From Ligustrum vulgare (taxonomy: Eukaryota; Streptophyta; Magnoliopsida; Lamiales; Oleaceae), in NCBI GenBank assembly GCA_963555705.1, contig OY743189.1, forward strand, positions 7,705,501-7,769,500: a stretch of DNA of 64,000 nt. The letters run 5' to 3'. The notes under the pieces are model-generated. The model did not search any database, was not told the DNA's origin, and worked only from the letters and a program-made list of their open reading frames with translations. Shown here one piece after another: positions 22,051 to 32,943 of the stretch (the stretch's first letter is position 1; every line of letters starts with the position of its first letter). Position numbers and translations under genes: made by a program.

Positions 22051-23481
22051 TGATAAGTGTATTTTATACACTTATTTCTATCCTAAAATTAGGATTTTAT
22101 ATGTTTGTTTTAGAATATTTGCTATTTATTTTGTGTTATTTGTTTACATTTCAGAAATAATCCCAAAGTCGAGAAAACAAAGGAATTGAAGCTAAAATTG
22201 AGCAATTGGATGTAAAAAGGGTCAAAGTGAGCAAATCAAGAATTGATGCAGTCAATCAAATAGCTAATTTGAAGAAGAAATCGAAATTGGAAGAAATCAG
22301 AAGTTCAGGGGCTAAATTGCAACAATCAGAAGTTGGAGGACTTGCTGTGCAATTAAAAGACATGGACCAACTTGTAACATTTAAAAGTCAGAAATTTCCT
22401 TAAACCGTAATACCGTGCGGTCGCACGGTGCTATAACCGTTCGGTCGCACGGCCAAAAAAATCAGCGACTGAAGTTGACCAGCAGAGTCGTGCGATCGCG
22501 CATATTTGAACCGTGCGGTCACACGGTAGTCCCGACTGGGCCGCAGCTGGGCTTTTTACGAGGAATTCAGCAGTTTTCTCCTCAATTAACCTAATTCTCG
22601 GGGAAATCTATAAATACCAGACCTAAGGCTCGAGATTGGGGGTTTCGAACTTGCTAAATTCATGTTAAAACGCTGTCAAAGTGCCGAGGGATCCAAACCA
22701 CGCCAAGATCAAGATTGAAGATACAATTGCAAGGAGATGAATTGGGTTACATCTTTTCATATCTCTTGTTATTTATCTTCTATTATGTTTCTAGGCTATG
22801 TTAATTGTGTTGGAATTGTGATGAAGTTTTGATTTCTTGACTCCATATTTTAATCTATTATTTAATTTATGCAATTCATGATTTTGAGCAATTGAATTAT
22901 GCTTTTTCTATCATGCAATTACTTGATCACTAGTTGTATGATTTTAGGTTGTGGTTTCTTAAGTTCGAAAGATTAGGATTTCATTAGACTTGTTTCGATT
23001 GCCACAAAGTCCGATAGGGGATAGAAATATACCTCTATACTTTGTGTTATCTGCTATAATATTCATAGTTCTTTTAATGCTTTCTTGCACATTCGTATTC
23101 AACATAGAAATATAGTTGGGTCGTGTGTAGGAATAGACGTTATTGTTTGTCCGAAAGGAAGTTTTAACAACATTAGGAATATGGATTTTCAAAACCCGTG
23201 AATTGTATTTAAATAATTGGTTAAGATATGGATGATAAATTCAAAATGGATTCATAATTCTAACGCATTTATTTTCATTCGTTTAAAATCAAATTTGTCA
23301 ATTTTTTAGTTTAATCCTTATTTTAGTTTTCAAAATCAAAATTCTCAAATCAAAACAAATCTCTAGTTCCGGTTAAGGTAGTAATCTAAAATACAATTTA
23401 ACACAATCTCTGTGGGATCGATACTTGGACTCACGTCCACTTTATTACTTGCGCAGCCCGTGCACTTGCGGAGGGCGAACA
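22051..23481 (+). mobile_element. X gypsy 5' LTR
   Basis: Starts TGATAAGTGTA with a 10-bp inverted repeat around a TTT loop and ends near GGGCGAACA before the PBS. It aligns in inverse over its length with 37268-38668 (Y LTR), sharing AAAGTCGAGAAAA, AATCAAGA.TTGATGCAGT and the palindrome CCGTGCGGTCGCACGG. A 65-codon frame at 22206-22403 inside the LTR is not conserved as a frame in Y, so I do not call it a gene. Confidence 0.8.
22405..22530. repeat. GC-rich palindrome cluster in X LTR
   Basis: CCGTGCGGTCGCACGG occurs at 22413-22428, again with one change at 22437-22452, and in two further variants up to about 22527. It stands out sharply from the AT-rich surroundings. Equivalent clusters lie in the Y LTR (38180-38310) and inside the X interior (24765). 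Confidence 0.8.
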
Positions 23482-23487
23482 AGTTTT

Positions 23488-23505
23488 TGGCGCCGTTACC
23501 GGGGA
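23488..23505 (+). other. X primer binding site (tRNA-Asp type)
   Basis: Reads TGGCGCCGTTACCGGGGA, one base from the tRNA-Asp complement used by Athila-group elements. It follows the LTR end by six bases. Confidence 0.88.
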
Positions 23506-23661
23506 TTGTAGTTTAAATTTATTCTTAGATTAGTTTCACTAATTCGGACTTTTTACCGCTTTATTTTCATTTTTAGTTTATTTCTGTTATTTTTAGTTTC
23601 TTTTTAGTTCATTCACTATTTGTCATGTTTTCTTCTTAGGTCTTGATACTCGACATTCGAG

Positions 23662-24357
23662 ATGGCTGTGGTTGACTTCAACGCAATGTCCGTACGTGAT
23701 TTCCTCATAAGGGAACAACTATTGATAGCTCAAGGAGTTGAAGAGGATGATATGCTAGTAGCAAATTTTATCATAGGAGAGCGACTACGAGATTTAAAAG
23801 CCAAATATGAAGTTAATGAAGCTATCCTGGATACATTACCTGCTTCATTATTTATCTCGCTCTCAACTAAATTTGATGTGCTTGATTTTCCATGTGAGGT
23901 ATTTCTTTTACCAAGCGTAAATGACCATCAATTGAGGGAATCACCTCTACCGGGCTTTCAACAAACAGACCAAGAGGAAAATAATTGTCATGAAGATGCC
24001 ACTGTCTCATTATCAACAATTCAGGATCTGGACATCAAGCTCAATGAAACCTCAATCAAAGAAGAAAATCATATGGAAATAGAGGAGTTGATCACAATAA
24101 GGGAAACAAAAACAGAGACATTGAAAGATGCAGACTGTACCATGCAATCCTCCAACTCCATTGACTGCGCAATAATTGATTTCGTCATTGGAACAGACGA
24201 GATGATTGAAGTTTATGTATTGAAGTTTGAATCAATTTGTGACATCAAGATACATGACATAGGCAAAGTGAGCTTTTGGAGTAGGAATGAAAATTGGTAC
24301 AAGTTCAACCGACACAAGCAAAGAAGGTCATCAAAATACTTGTTTAAAATTCCTTGA
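23662..24357 (+). CDS. Intact 231-residue ORF of the X gypsy element, function unknown
   Basis: The ORF starts 157 bp past the PBS, where gag would normally begin. The protein begins MAVVDFNAMSVRDFLIREQ, has an acidic, Glu/Asp/Thr-rich middle (about residues 95-165) and ends in a basic tail, WYKFNRHKQRRSSKYLFKIP. I see no zinc knuckle, protease triad, RT motif or membrane segment. Decayed relatives occur after the G1 PBS (10055-10250) and at 54720-55050, where the C-terminal pattern (FNEEWIKVKR...FFKVP) recurs. The ORF is open while neighbouring element DNA is decayed. It may be a Gag-like or accessory protein of a non-autonomous gypsy group; no function is assigned. Confidence 0.6.
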   Translation: MAVVDFNAMSVRDFLIREQLLIAQGVEEDDMLVANFIIGERLRDLKAKYEVNEAILDTLPASLFISLSTKFDVLDFPCEVFLLPSVNDHQLRESPLPGFQQTDQEENNCHEDATVSLSTIQDLDIKLNETSIKEENHMEIEELITIRETKTETLKDADCTMQSSNSIDCAIIDFVIGTDEMIEVYVLKFESICDIKIHDIGKVSFWSRNENWYKFNRHKQRRSSKYLFKIP

Positions 24358-27118
24358 ACGACCAACACAATTTGCAAAAAGTCTAGCTCTAGACTATAAA
24401 TTAAGCGCTTGTTGGGAGGCAACCCAACTTCTCAAACCCTTTTTCTTTATTTGCTTTATCTATTTTCTTTATCATTGTTTTGATGCTATACACTGCATTT
24501 TAGGATCACTTGCATGCTTAGAATTCATATTTTGACATGTTAGTGGCTTTGAAAACTTTATTGCTCCTATTCTTGCATGTTTTAGCATTTTTAGGATTTA
24601 TTTGTTTTCTATTTGTTTTGTTGCTTTTTATCACAATCTTCCACTTGATCACCTAGCTTAGGACATGAACATGTTGGTTAGAAGTTGGTTGCATGCATTT
24701 GAAAGCATAAACGGGGTCTAAAATTGAAAAATAAAAAAATTACAAGTCACTGTCAAATTAAACCGTGCGGTCGCAAGGTCTTCTGCTGAAAGATTCGGCA
24801 GAATGTTTAAAATGCTGTTATTTTTCATTTTAACCACTTCAAAGCCGTTTTCTCCTCCCCCAAATCGCCCAACATTGAATCCTCAACTGTTCCCCTAAGT
24901 TTGCACACCATTATAACTCAAAATCATACCTTGCATTGCATCAAAATCATCCAAAGGTAAGAATTTTTCATCAATTTCCAAGATTATGCATAATTCTTGT
25001 GTTCTTCAAATTTTTGTGGAAATTGAATATTGTGGATTGATAGTGATATGCTTAGGCTAGAACTTGGGGTATTGAATTGTGTTTATTAGGTGAAAATTTT
25101 TGGCTTAATTCAAGTCTCCAATTCTATGATTCTCATTGATTTCTTTAAATGCATGCTAGGTCTTTGACTAAATGTTTCAATGAGGTTTTTGTTGAGTTTT
25201 TGAAATTCTTTTTGGATGATCACCTCCATTACATATTAAACATTATTTGTGCATCATCCATTCATTGTTTACACAGATTTATGGCATGAAACTCAACTTG
25301 AACATCATTGCACTACATGACACCTCATTGTAAGGCCATTGCAGGCACCACTGCACCAGTGCACCTATTTTCAGCTTCACTGTACTTACTTTGTCACATC
25401 TTTTCATGACACAAATGAACTTCAAACTTGCTGAACTTTTGATATGTTGTAGACCGAGTTATATACTTTCATATGCCCGGGAAATGTCTCGGGAAATTTT
25501 CACTTTTTCGAGGCGATGTCAAGGGCTGAAAATCAGTGGTCGACCACATTTCAAAAATTTCAAAAATTTTTCTAAGTCCTAGTTTGGGTGTGTTGTTTTG
25601 ATTTTCTTTAGTTCCTATGTAATAATTATATTTATAATGATCATTAATGTTTATTTGCAAGGAACATATCATCATGGGACAATGCACGTCAAACATGAAA
25701 AATGAAGTAAGAGGTCATTTCATCCAAAAAAATATTCAAAGCTTCAAAATTGGGAACATCAACTCTCCAAACCCGGGAAGTACATTAACCCTCTTTGTTC
25801 TTTTTGTGTTTATTTTCTTTATTTGTTTTGAATACATTGAGGACAATGTATGATTCTATTTTGGGGGTGAGAATCTCATTCATATGCTTTCATATACACA
25901 TTCATTCGATTTTGGGTAGAAAGATCATAAAAATTTGAAAAATTGAAAAAAATCATAAAAAGTGGAAAATTTGAAAATTTTTGCTGACTTATTTATTGCT
26001 TATGACATGATTTGGTTTGACTTTTGTGCTTTAGTTAGAAAATTGGACAACATGTGAACAAGATTTTTCTTAAACATTCATCCATGTAAGACTTTAATCA
26101 AATTGGAGCACATAGCCAATTTCAAATAATGACTTGTGTAAGGAGATGCTTGATATTTGTGGGGTAAACTTGTGCACTTTGAACATAGAACTGACTGTAA
26201 AATCCCAAACCTTTAGAAATTTAGATCCCGACATGAAATGTAGAACCAAACTGCTCTGCTCAAGAAGCAGTTTGGGGGTGGGAAGGTTAGATTGAGTGTG
26301 CATTGGTAGATTGAGGATTTGGACTTTTTAATTTTACATCTTTAGTGTAAGGGGTTTCAATCAACGGGTATAAACCATAAAAACCAGCATAAAAACAGAA
26401 AAATGCTGAAGGTCTTATTCCGCTCTTCAAATGCCTTTTTGACTCGAGCAAGTAAGTCTGAGGGGTTCTCTGAACCTGGTACCCTAAGCTCAACTGAGTT
26501 GGGAGCTGCCGACCTAAAGCTCGCTATAGGGGTCAACTAGAAAGCAAGTACGGAGAGTGGACCTACACATAAGACGTTAAAACATCTTTAACTTTTCTGT
26601 TTAAGCCTTTATGACTCGGGTAATTAAGTCTGAGGGGTTCTTCGAACCTGGTACCCTAAGCTCAACTGAGTTGGGAGCTGCCGACCTAAAGCTCGCTACA
26701 GGGGTCATATAGAAAGCAAGTATGAAAAGTATTGCACAAAGATGGTAAAAGACAAGGACATTAAAAGAAAAAGTCGTCCATATGAAAGAAAAATGGAATA
26801 AAATGGTATAAGCTTTGTTGATTGAAATTCCTAACACTTTGTTAATTTTTTTTGTCTGTCGTGCATACTTGTCTAGTCCTAATTGCCTTGTGTGGAAAAA
26901 TGCAATTTAAACATGTTTAGAAACCACATCAATAGGAAACACCTTGGGATATGAGAGAAAAGCAGTAAGGTTGTGATCATCCATGAGAGGGTAAGGAAAA
27001 TCAAAAGAAAATCATTGTTGACCACACGGGATTCGGGCTTACTCTTGCATAAAAAGTCACACATTGTCAAGTTTATTTTTGCATAAGTTTGCATCTGATT
27101 TTGGCTATTCACACACAC
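24358..27118 (+). mobile_element. X gypsy non-coding interior
   Basis: After the ORF come AGCGCTTGTTGGGAGGCAAC (about 24403), a palindrome remnant (24765), a block also found in Z and Y (25400-25560), CATTGAGGACAATG with TTTTGGGGGTGAGA (25840-25870), and the tandem module (26440-26725). No pol genes exist, so the element is non-autonomous. No PPT or 3' LTR is found before the sequence changes near 27118. Confidence 0.65.
26440..26725 (+). repeat. Tandem non-coding module (X copy)
   Basis: Two units, about 170 bp apart, share AAGTCTGAGGGGTTC, GAACCTGGTACCCTAAGCTC and GGGAGCTGCCGACCTAAAGC nearly perfectly. The words CTCAACTGAG and GAGTTGGGAGCT allow hairpin folding. It is the best preserved of the five tandem copies. 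Confidence 0.8.
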
Positions 27119-27119
27119 A

Positions 27120-27569
27120 CAATAACAATAAATGTATATCTCAATCTTTTATTATGTTACCAAATTTTATTTCATTATCTTTGTGTTAACTCAACTCTCG
27201 AATTATAAAAACACCCATAAAATCTATGAATATGTGATCAAGTTATTCAAGCATTAAACACAAAATAAAATTAACACATTCAACATATGTGCAAGACTTG
27301 GAATCTGAAATTAACAATAATTAACTAGGATCCATCGCTTTGTCCCAACTATTATTTAGTTGTTCATCACAAAATAATTAAGAACAAGGAAAATAAATAA
27401 TGAAAATATGTGGAAGTTGTCAAATAAACAAGTAAAAAGGAATCTTACACTAAGAGTCGATTTCACCTTGTTGATCTTCTCAATTCCAACGCTTTTGCCT
27501 CCTTCCAATCTCCAAGAGAATTTCCCATTCAAAGCCTCCTTGTTGGTACAAGAAAAGTTTGGCAAAAGA

Positions 27570-27601
<32 letters not shown>

Positions 27602-28219
27602 AAAAAAAAAAAAACTTGCTCTCTTTCATTAAAAACCAAGGAAGAAAATCGCAAAAATCACGCATTGGGCCTCACTTCGTGCTGGGCCGGATAAGTATGC
27701 GATCGGAGTTATAGGTTTGGTGGCCGTGTAGCCCACTTCAAACGAAATCTGTTGAATTTACCTTTGGACGTGCGGCCACCTGCTAGGGTTGGCAAGACTG
27801 TATAGTACAACTGTTCATCGCAATTTCTCATCTTTTCAACATGTGTAAGTAGGTCCATGCTCTTTAATTTCTCCTCAGTCCTTCATCTACTAATTGTTAC
27901 AATTCAGGTACCAAACTCTTGAATGTCTTCGATTATTCTCTCCATCTTCAATTAATTGCAATTAGGTCCTCCTAATTCACTTTCTTGAGCTTAAATCCAT
28001 ATGTGAGTCTCGGTAGTCCTCATTTGCCTCTACTTTGTGCATTTTAGCCAAATTTTCAACCCAGTTCTCGTGATTTCCATAACTTATCTCATTTCCCCAG
28101 GTTTGGAATCTTTTCTGTAATATGAACAAATGAGAAGCAATTAAGTAGAATTTATTCAAGAATTACTGGAGATCATTCTAATTTAAATGCACAAATAAGT
28201 TTATAAAATAAACTTATCA
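27120..28219 (-). mobile_element. G2-type gypsy LTR, distal part
   Basis: Read on the minus strand, the stretch starts at 28219 with TGATAAGTTTATTTTATAAA, a perfect 10-bp stem with TTT loop, and runs to about 27120. Its minus orientation and position beyond X suggest that it is the rest of the LTR that begins at 21775. The C20A23 tract lies inside. Assignment to G2 rather than to a separate LTR is an inference. Confidence 0.5.
27572..27614. repeat. Homopolymer pair C20-A23
   Basis: Twenty C bases are followed directly by twenty-three A bases. Long C runs are rare in plant nuclear DNA and unstable in cloning and sequencing, so the exact lengths may be unreliable. Open frames across it are artefacts. 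Confidence 0.9.
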
Positions 28220-31116
28220 CATGCATCACGAGGTGGTTCGGGGTTGAAAACGAGTTTTAAAAATCAAAACAAGAAAAATTTAGGACTTATGGTGAGACTA
28301 CCATGCGACCACATAGCTATCAACTCGCGCAATCACGCAAACTTTCCAATTTAAAATTTTGCTATAGAATTTTCCCATGCAATTGCCAAGTTTAAAACTG
28401 CACAATCCCGCAGGATATTTTCGAGAAATTTTGGCAGTTAAGTACAACAAAGTCTAATTTTTTTTTCAATCTCATTACACCCTGGAGCTTTACACCCCAA
28501 TTTGGTCTAAATCACCCAAATTCTAATGTCACTCTCATTATCAATTATTTACACAGTGCATTGAGTTTTAAATCTAAACTCACAAATTGCAAATGGTCTA
28601 TTGCAATGTTTATTTTTGGATTTTGCAACATTTAAAAAATGCAACAGGAATTTTTTCTCTATGGAATTACTGAGATTTATAACACTTGCCAAACGCTACA
28701 AAAGCCTTTTGGAAACATTTTTTGAACGTTGCAAAAGGATGTTTTTGTTGTAGTGGTAGTGAGGTACAACGTATCCGAGAAACATATATAATTTCATAAA
28801 AGATGAACAACTTTTTCCACTGCAATTCAATTTTTCAATATTCACATACACCTAATGCATCATAATATCATGACTTGAATTTTAAGAACATTGATTGATG
28901 GAGATTGGGCTAAGGATATAATTTGGATTGAATTGGTTGTAATTCTAGGTGAAAAACTTTTGATTAATTCAATGTCCCCAAATCTTGTGATTTCCCCTTA
29001 TGTTCTCCAATGCACACAAGGTGTTTGATAGAATGGTTCAATAAATTCTTCTTCGGTTTTTTGCAATTTTTTTGAATGATCCTCTTTAATACATGTTATA
29101 CATCAATTGTACATCAGTCATTCACGTTTTGCATTAGTTTGAGGCATACAAATCGATTTTGACATCATTGCACCTAATGCCTTATTGTATCCCTGCACCA
29201 CTATAAAAAAAATTGCTTCATGTCATCTACTTTACACCACCTTTTCTAGATCCAAACGAACTCCAATTAAGCTGAATTTTGAATATGTTGTAGACTAGGT
29301 CAAATACTTTCATATACCCAGACATGTCTTGGAAAAATTTTACGTTTTCGAGGCGATGTCCGGTACTAAATAGCAGTGGTCACTCATATTTCAAAATTCT
29401 ATTATTTTGCTATACTTTAGTTTGGGGAGTTTAGCTGGGTTATATAAATATCATACAAATTTTAATTGATTTCTAATACTTTTTTTTGTTTATTTGCATG
29501 AGTAGAACTACAAATTGAACAAAACAAAGCATGGAAAATGATAGGATCTTCCAGAAGACGTCGAAGTGAGAAGCCTCAAGTGATAACATCAAACCTCTAA
29601 ATCCGGGAAGTACCTAACTCCACTTTTATGTACTATTTTTAGTTAGTATATCTATTTTTTCATACATCGAGGACAATACAATTTTCTAGTTTGGGGTTTA
29701 TCTTATTCATTCATCTCATCATTCGTTATTCCCCTATGCATGCATTTGTTTCATTTTTTTTGGATATATATAGAAAATTGAAAAATATGAAAAATTTTGT
29801 TGATTTGTTTGATACCTATGATGTTGTTCTGATTGAATTGGTGGTTTAAATTAGATTTTTACATAGAATTTGAACTTGAGTTTATATACCCATGTTTGTC
29901 ATGAAAAAGTTGAGCACATAGCCATGTCAAATTATTGCTTGTGTTGGGATGTGCTTGGCATATGTGATGCAATTTCATGCAACTTGAACTAGGAATGACT
30001 TAATCCCTAACCTTAGATTATTAGATCAATACCTAAAATTAGAACAAACCTGCTTAAAAAGGAGTTTAGAGGTGGAAATGTTAGTATAGGTATGTATGCA
30101 TGGATAGGTTGAAGGTCTGAAGTTCTTGGTTTACCTTTCGTTGAAGGGGTTTTGGTCAATGAGTATATGCCACCACAAGCTAAAAAATAATGATATTAGT
30201 CATGTTCTTCTCTTTGTAGACTTTTTGCTCGAGCAAGCAAGCTTGTAAGGGCATTTAAAACTCGATACCCTAAATTCACCTGAGTTGAGAGATATCGGCC
30301 CAAAGCTCAAGACATGAGTCACTTAGAAAGCTTAAGGGAGAGAGAACTTACATGTAAGATACAAAACCATCTTTTGATTTTCTTTATAGTCTTTGTGACT
30401 AATGTAATTGAGTCTTTAAGGGTTCTCAGAACCTGGTGCCCTAAAGTCATCTGGCTTGGGAGTCATCGGCCTAAAGCTCGCTAAAGGGGTAACATAGAAA
30501 GCAAATGAGAAAAGTATTGCATAAAGATGAAAAAATAAATAAATAACATTCATTGTATAAACTTTTAGACTGTAACATTGGATACTGGGGGAGTGAAATT
30601 GGGAACTGTTTACCATCAGTTTGTTGTGCATGCTTGTATCTAATTCTGACTGCCTTGTGTGGAAAAATGTTTTATATAAATACTTAGAAGCCACATGAAT
30701 GGAGGGAACCTTAGGATATTAGAGAAAAGAATAAGGTTGTGATCATCCATTAGAGTTATAAGGAAATCAAAAGAAATCATTGTTTGACTACATGGGATTT
30801 GAGTTTGCTTGTGCATGATAAGTCACACTATGTCAGGTATATTTTTATACGAGTATGCATTTGATTTTGGCTATTCATACAGACAATTGGAAAGTAAAGC
30901 ATAGGATAAGTAGAAATAATTTTTATACTGTTCAGTTTTCTTTTCTAAATTGTATTTTTATTCGAACCTAAAGCAATATAGTAAGCAATTTGGCAATTTA
31001 AAAAAGTATTTGTTATTTAGTTTGTTTGGAAATGTTCTTTTTTTTGGGGTGGGGGGGTGGGGGGGGGAGTAGTTCTAGTTTGTTCGACAACGAACAATTA
31101 TCCTAGTTTGGGGGTT
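28220..31116 (+). mobile_element. Z gypsy interior and 3' end
   Basis: The stretch follows the X interior in order: degenerate GCG-rich words (28300-28345), the block shared with X and Y (29240-29400), CATCGAGGACAATAC with AGTTTGGGG (29665-29700), the tandem module (30215-30500) and GACAACGAACAATTATCCTAG with GTTTGGGGGTT as a polypurine tract just before the LTR at 31117. The 5' part and ORF are missing. Confidence 0.65.
30215..30500 (+). repeat. Tandem non-coding module (Z copy)
   Basis: Two units about 170 bp apart: CTCGATACCCTAAATTCACC...CGGCCCAAAGCTC and CCTGGTGCCCTAAAGTCATC...CGGCCTAAAGCTCGCTA. The core is recognisably that of X, but more diverged. Confidence 0.65.
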
Positions 31117-31317
31117 TGATAAGGGTATTTTATACACTTATTTATCTTTCAAATCTAAGAAAATATATTTTCGTTCAAGAATAAGTCCTACCAAATTTAT
31201 TGTTATTTTTCGTTCAAGAATGAAGTCTTGGTACAAGAAGATGCTTTGCTTTCGATTCTCACATTTCCGGGTTTTATTTACAATTTTTTATGTTGTTTTT
31301 CTTTCAAAGAATATGAG
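31117..31317 (+). mobile_element. Z 3' LTR, first part
   Basis: Begins TGATAAGGGTATTTTATACA directly after a polypurine tract. It keeps the 23-bp LTR-tip hairpin with a single mismatch. The LTR is interrupted at 31317 by a solo LTR and resumes at 32944. Confidence 0.7.
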
Positions 31318-32938
31318 TGATACGTGTCGCAATGCACCAAAATAATAAATAAATCCTTACTCGTCAAATATTAATTAATAATGTAGTAGCGAGAGTAAGG
31401 GTCGATCCCACGAGGAACGGAAACTAATTTTAGTTGTTCGATCAATTAGAATGGAATGGGGGGTTTGTTGTTTGAAATTGCTTGAATAGAAAATATGCAT
31501 AAAAATAAATAATTAAATATGACTAAAGAATTAATATGAGAAGAAATCTTGTTCTCGGGTTCGATTGTGCCCCCAATTAATTGTATACCTCTCCTTGTAA
31601 CGAGTTTCTATCCCTAGTTCAATTATCAATCATAAATAATCAACAAGCTCTGATTATCTAAATTCTTCCTTATGTGTATTGATTCAAAACAAGCTCTTCG
31701 AACCAATTCTAGCCACGGACAATCCTAAACAAGCTCTTAGGATTTAATGCACGACTAATATGAAAATTTAGAAGAATAGATTGAATTGGATCGTTAATTA
31801 CACAAGCTCGAATTAATCAATCAAAGTTGAATTATTACTAAACCTGCACGAGATTTATTTGCTACTAAAGTAAAAATTCAATGACAATTACGGATCAAGA
31901 ATCTAAACATAGCATGTTCATGAATCCAAAGATCAATAATCCAATTGGCCAAATTAAACTATTAATCAAATAAACTCAATTGAACATTTAAAACATAATA
32001 ATCCAACAATTGAAATAAAGGAATAAATTCACGCTACTAATTTGTAGGAAAAGAAAATAACATAATGAAGTTAACACAACTTCCCCTTTGAACAAGATAT
32101 GAAATTTATCCTAGCATGGTTGTGGTAGATTCTTCAAGTTGCTTCATGAATTCCACCGTTATTGATATTCTTGCGCTTGAAAATCTCCCCAGAATGCTCT
32201 ATATTTTTCTCTCAATCTTTCTCAATGTCCAGCCTCCTTTTTGTGGTGATTTTCCTCCTTTAATACTCCAAAAATCGTGCCCTAACTTTACCCCAAAGAT
32301 ATACCAAATATAGACCTTGAATCAGATAAGAAAATTCCTTGGAGAGCAAGTTACGGCTGTAACTTTCCTTATTACGGCCGTAATTGGGATTCTGAAAATT
32401 TCCGGAATTTGGAAGTTACGGCCGTAAATTTGTTATTTATGGCCGCAAGTGTATTTCTGCCGAGAAGCGTTTGTGCTCGATATTTTGGTCATAACTTTCT
32501 TTTCCGAAGTCCGATTATGGTGATTCAAGTTGCGTTGGAAATAAAACTCAAATGTCTACAATTCTCTGTGAAATAGATCTTCCCAAATTCGAAAGTCTTC
32601 TACGACAAAATCGAGCTTCAATCTATGACTAAAATTCATGATCATAATCCTTACAGGTTTTTGATTTCTAACTTCACCCCAAACCTTCTTTGACCATAAT
32701 TTTTGCATCTAATCTTCTTCTCACATGCCATTATTGATTTGGAGCTCTTTGATTAAGTCCTTGAAGTTTACTTCTTGATTTTTGGTATTTCTTTGGTCCT
32801 GTTTCCTTCCTTTTTGTTCTTTGCGATCCTTTATAACACAATAAATGAAAATGCATTAAACGATACTTCAATAGGATCAAACTAATAACAAAATAAGATA
32901 ATAAGTGAATTAAATATATGCTAATAAAGCACTTATCA
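31318..32938 (-). mobile_element. Solo LTR of a third gypsy family, TSD ATGAG
   Basis: Bounded by TGATACGTGTCG on the left and CACTTATCA on the right, and flanked by ATGAG on both sides (31313-31317 and 32939-32943), a perfect 5-bp target duplication. No coding region or second LTR is present, so this is a product of LTR-LTR recombination. Read on the minus strand it starts TGATAAGTGC. It contains TTACGGCCGTAA-type palindromes at 32350-32450. It splits the Z LTR. Confidence 0.88.
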
Positions 32939-32943
32939 ATGAG

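Noticed and set aside
22206..22403. 65-codon Lys/Ser-rich ORF
   Set aside because: Lies inside the X LTR, and the homologous Y LTR breaks the frame, so it is not a conserved gene.
27408..27665. Open frames across the C20-A23 tract
   Set aside because: Their Pro/Lys and Phe/Gly runs are translations of homopolymers.
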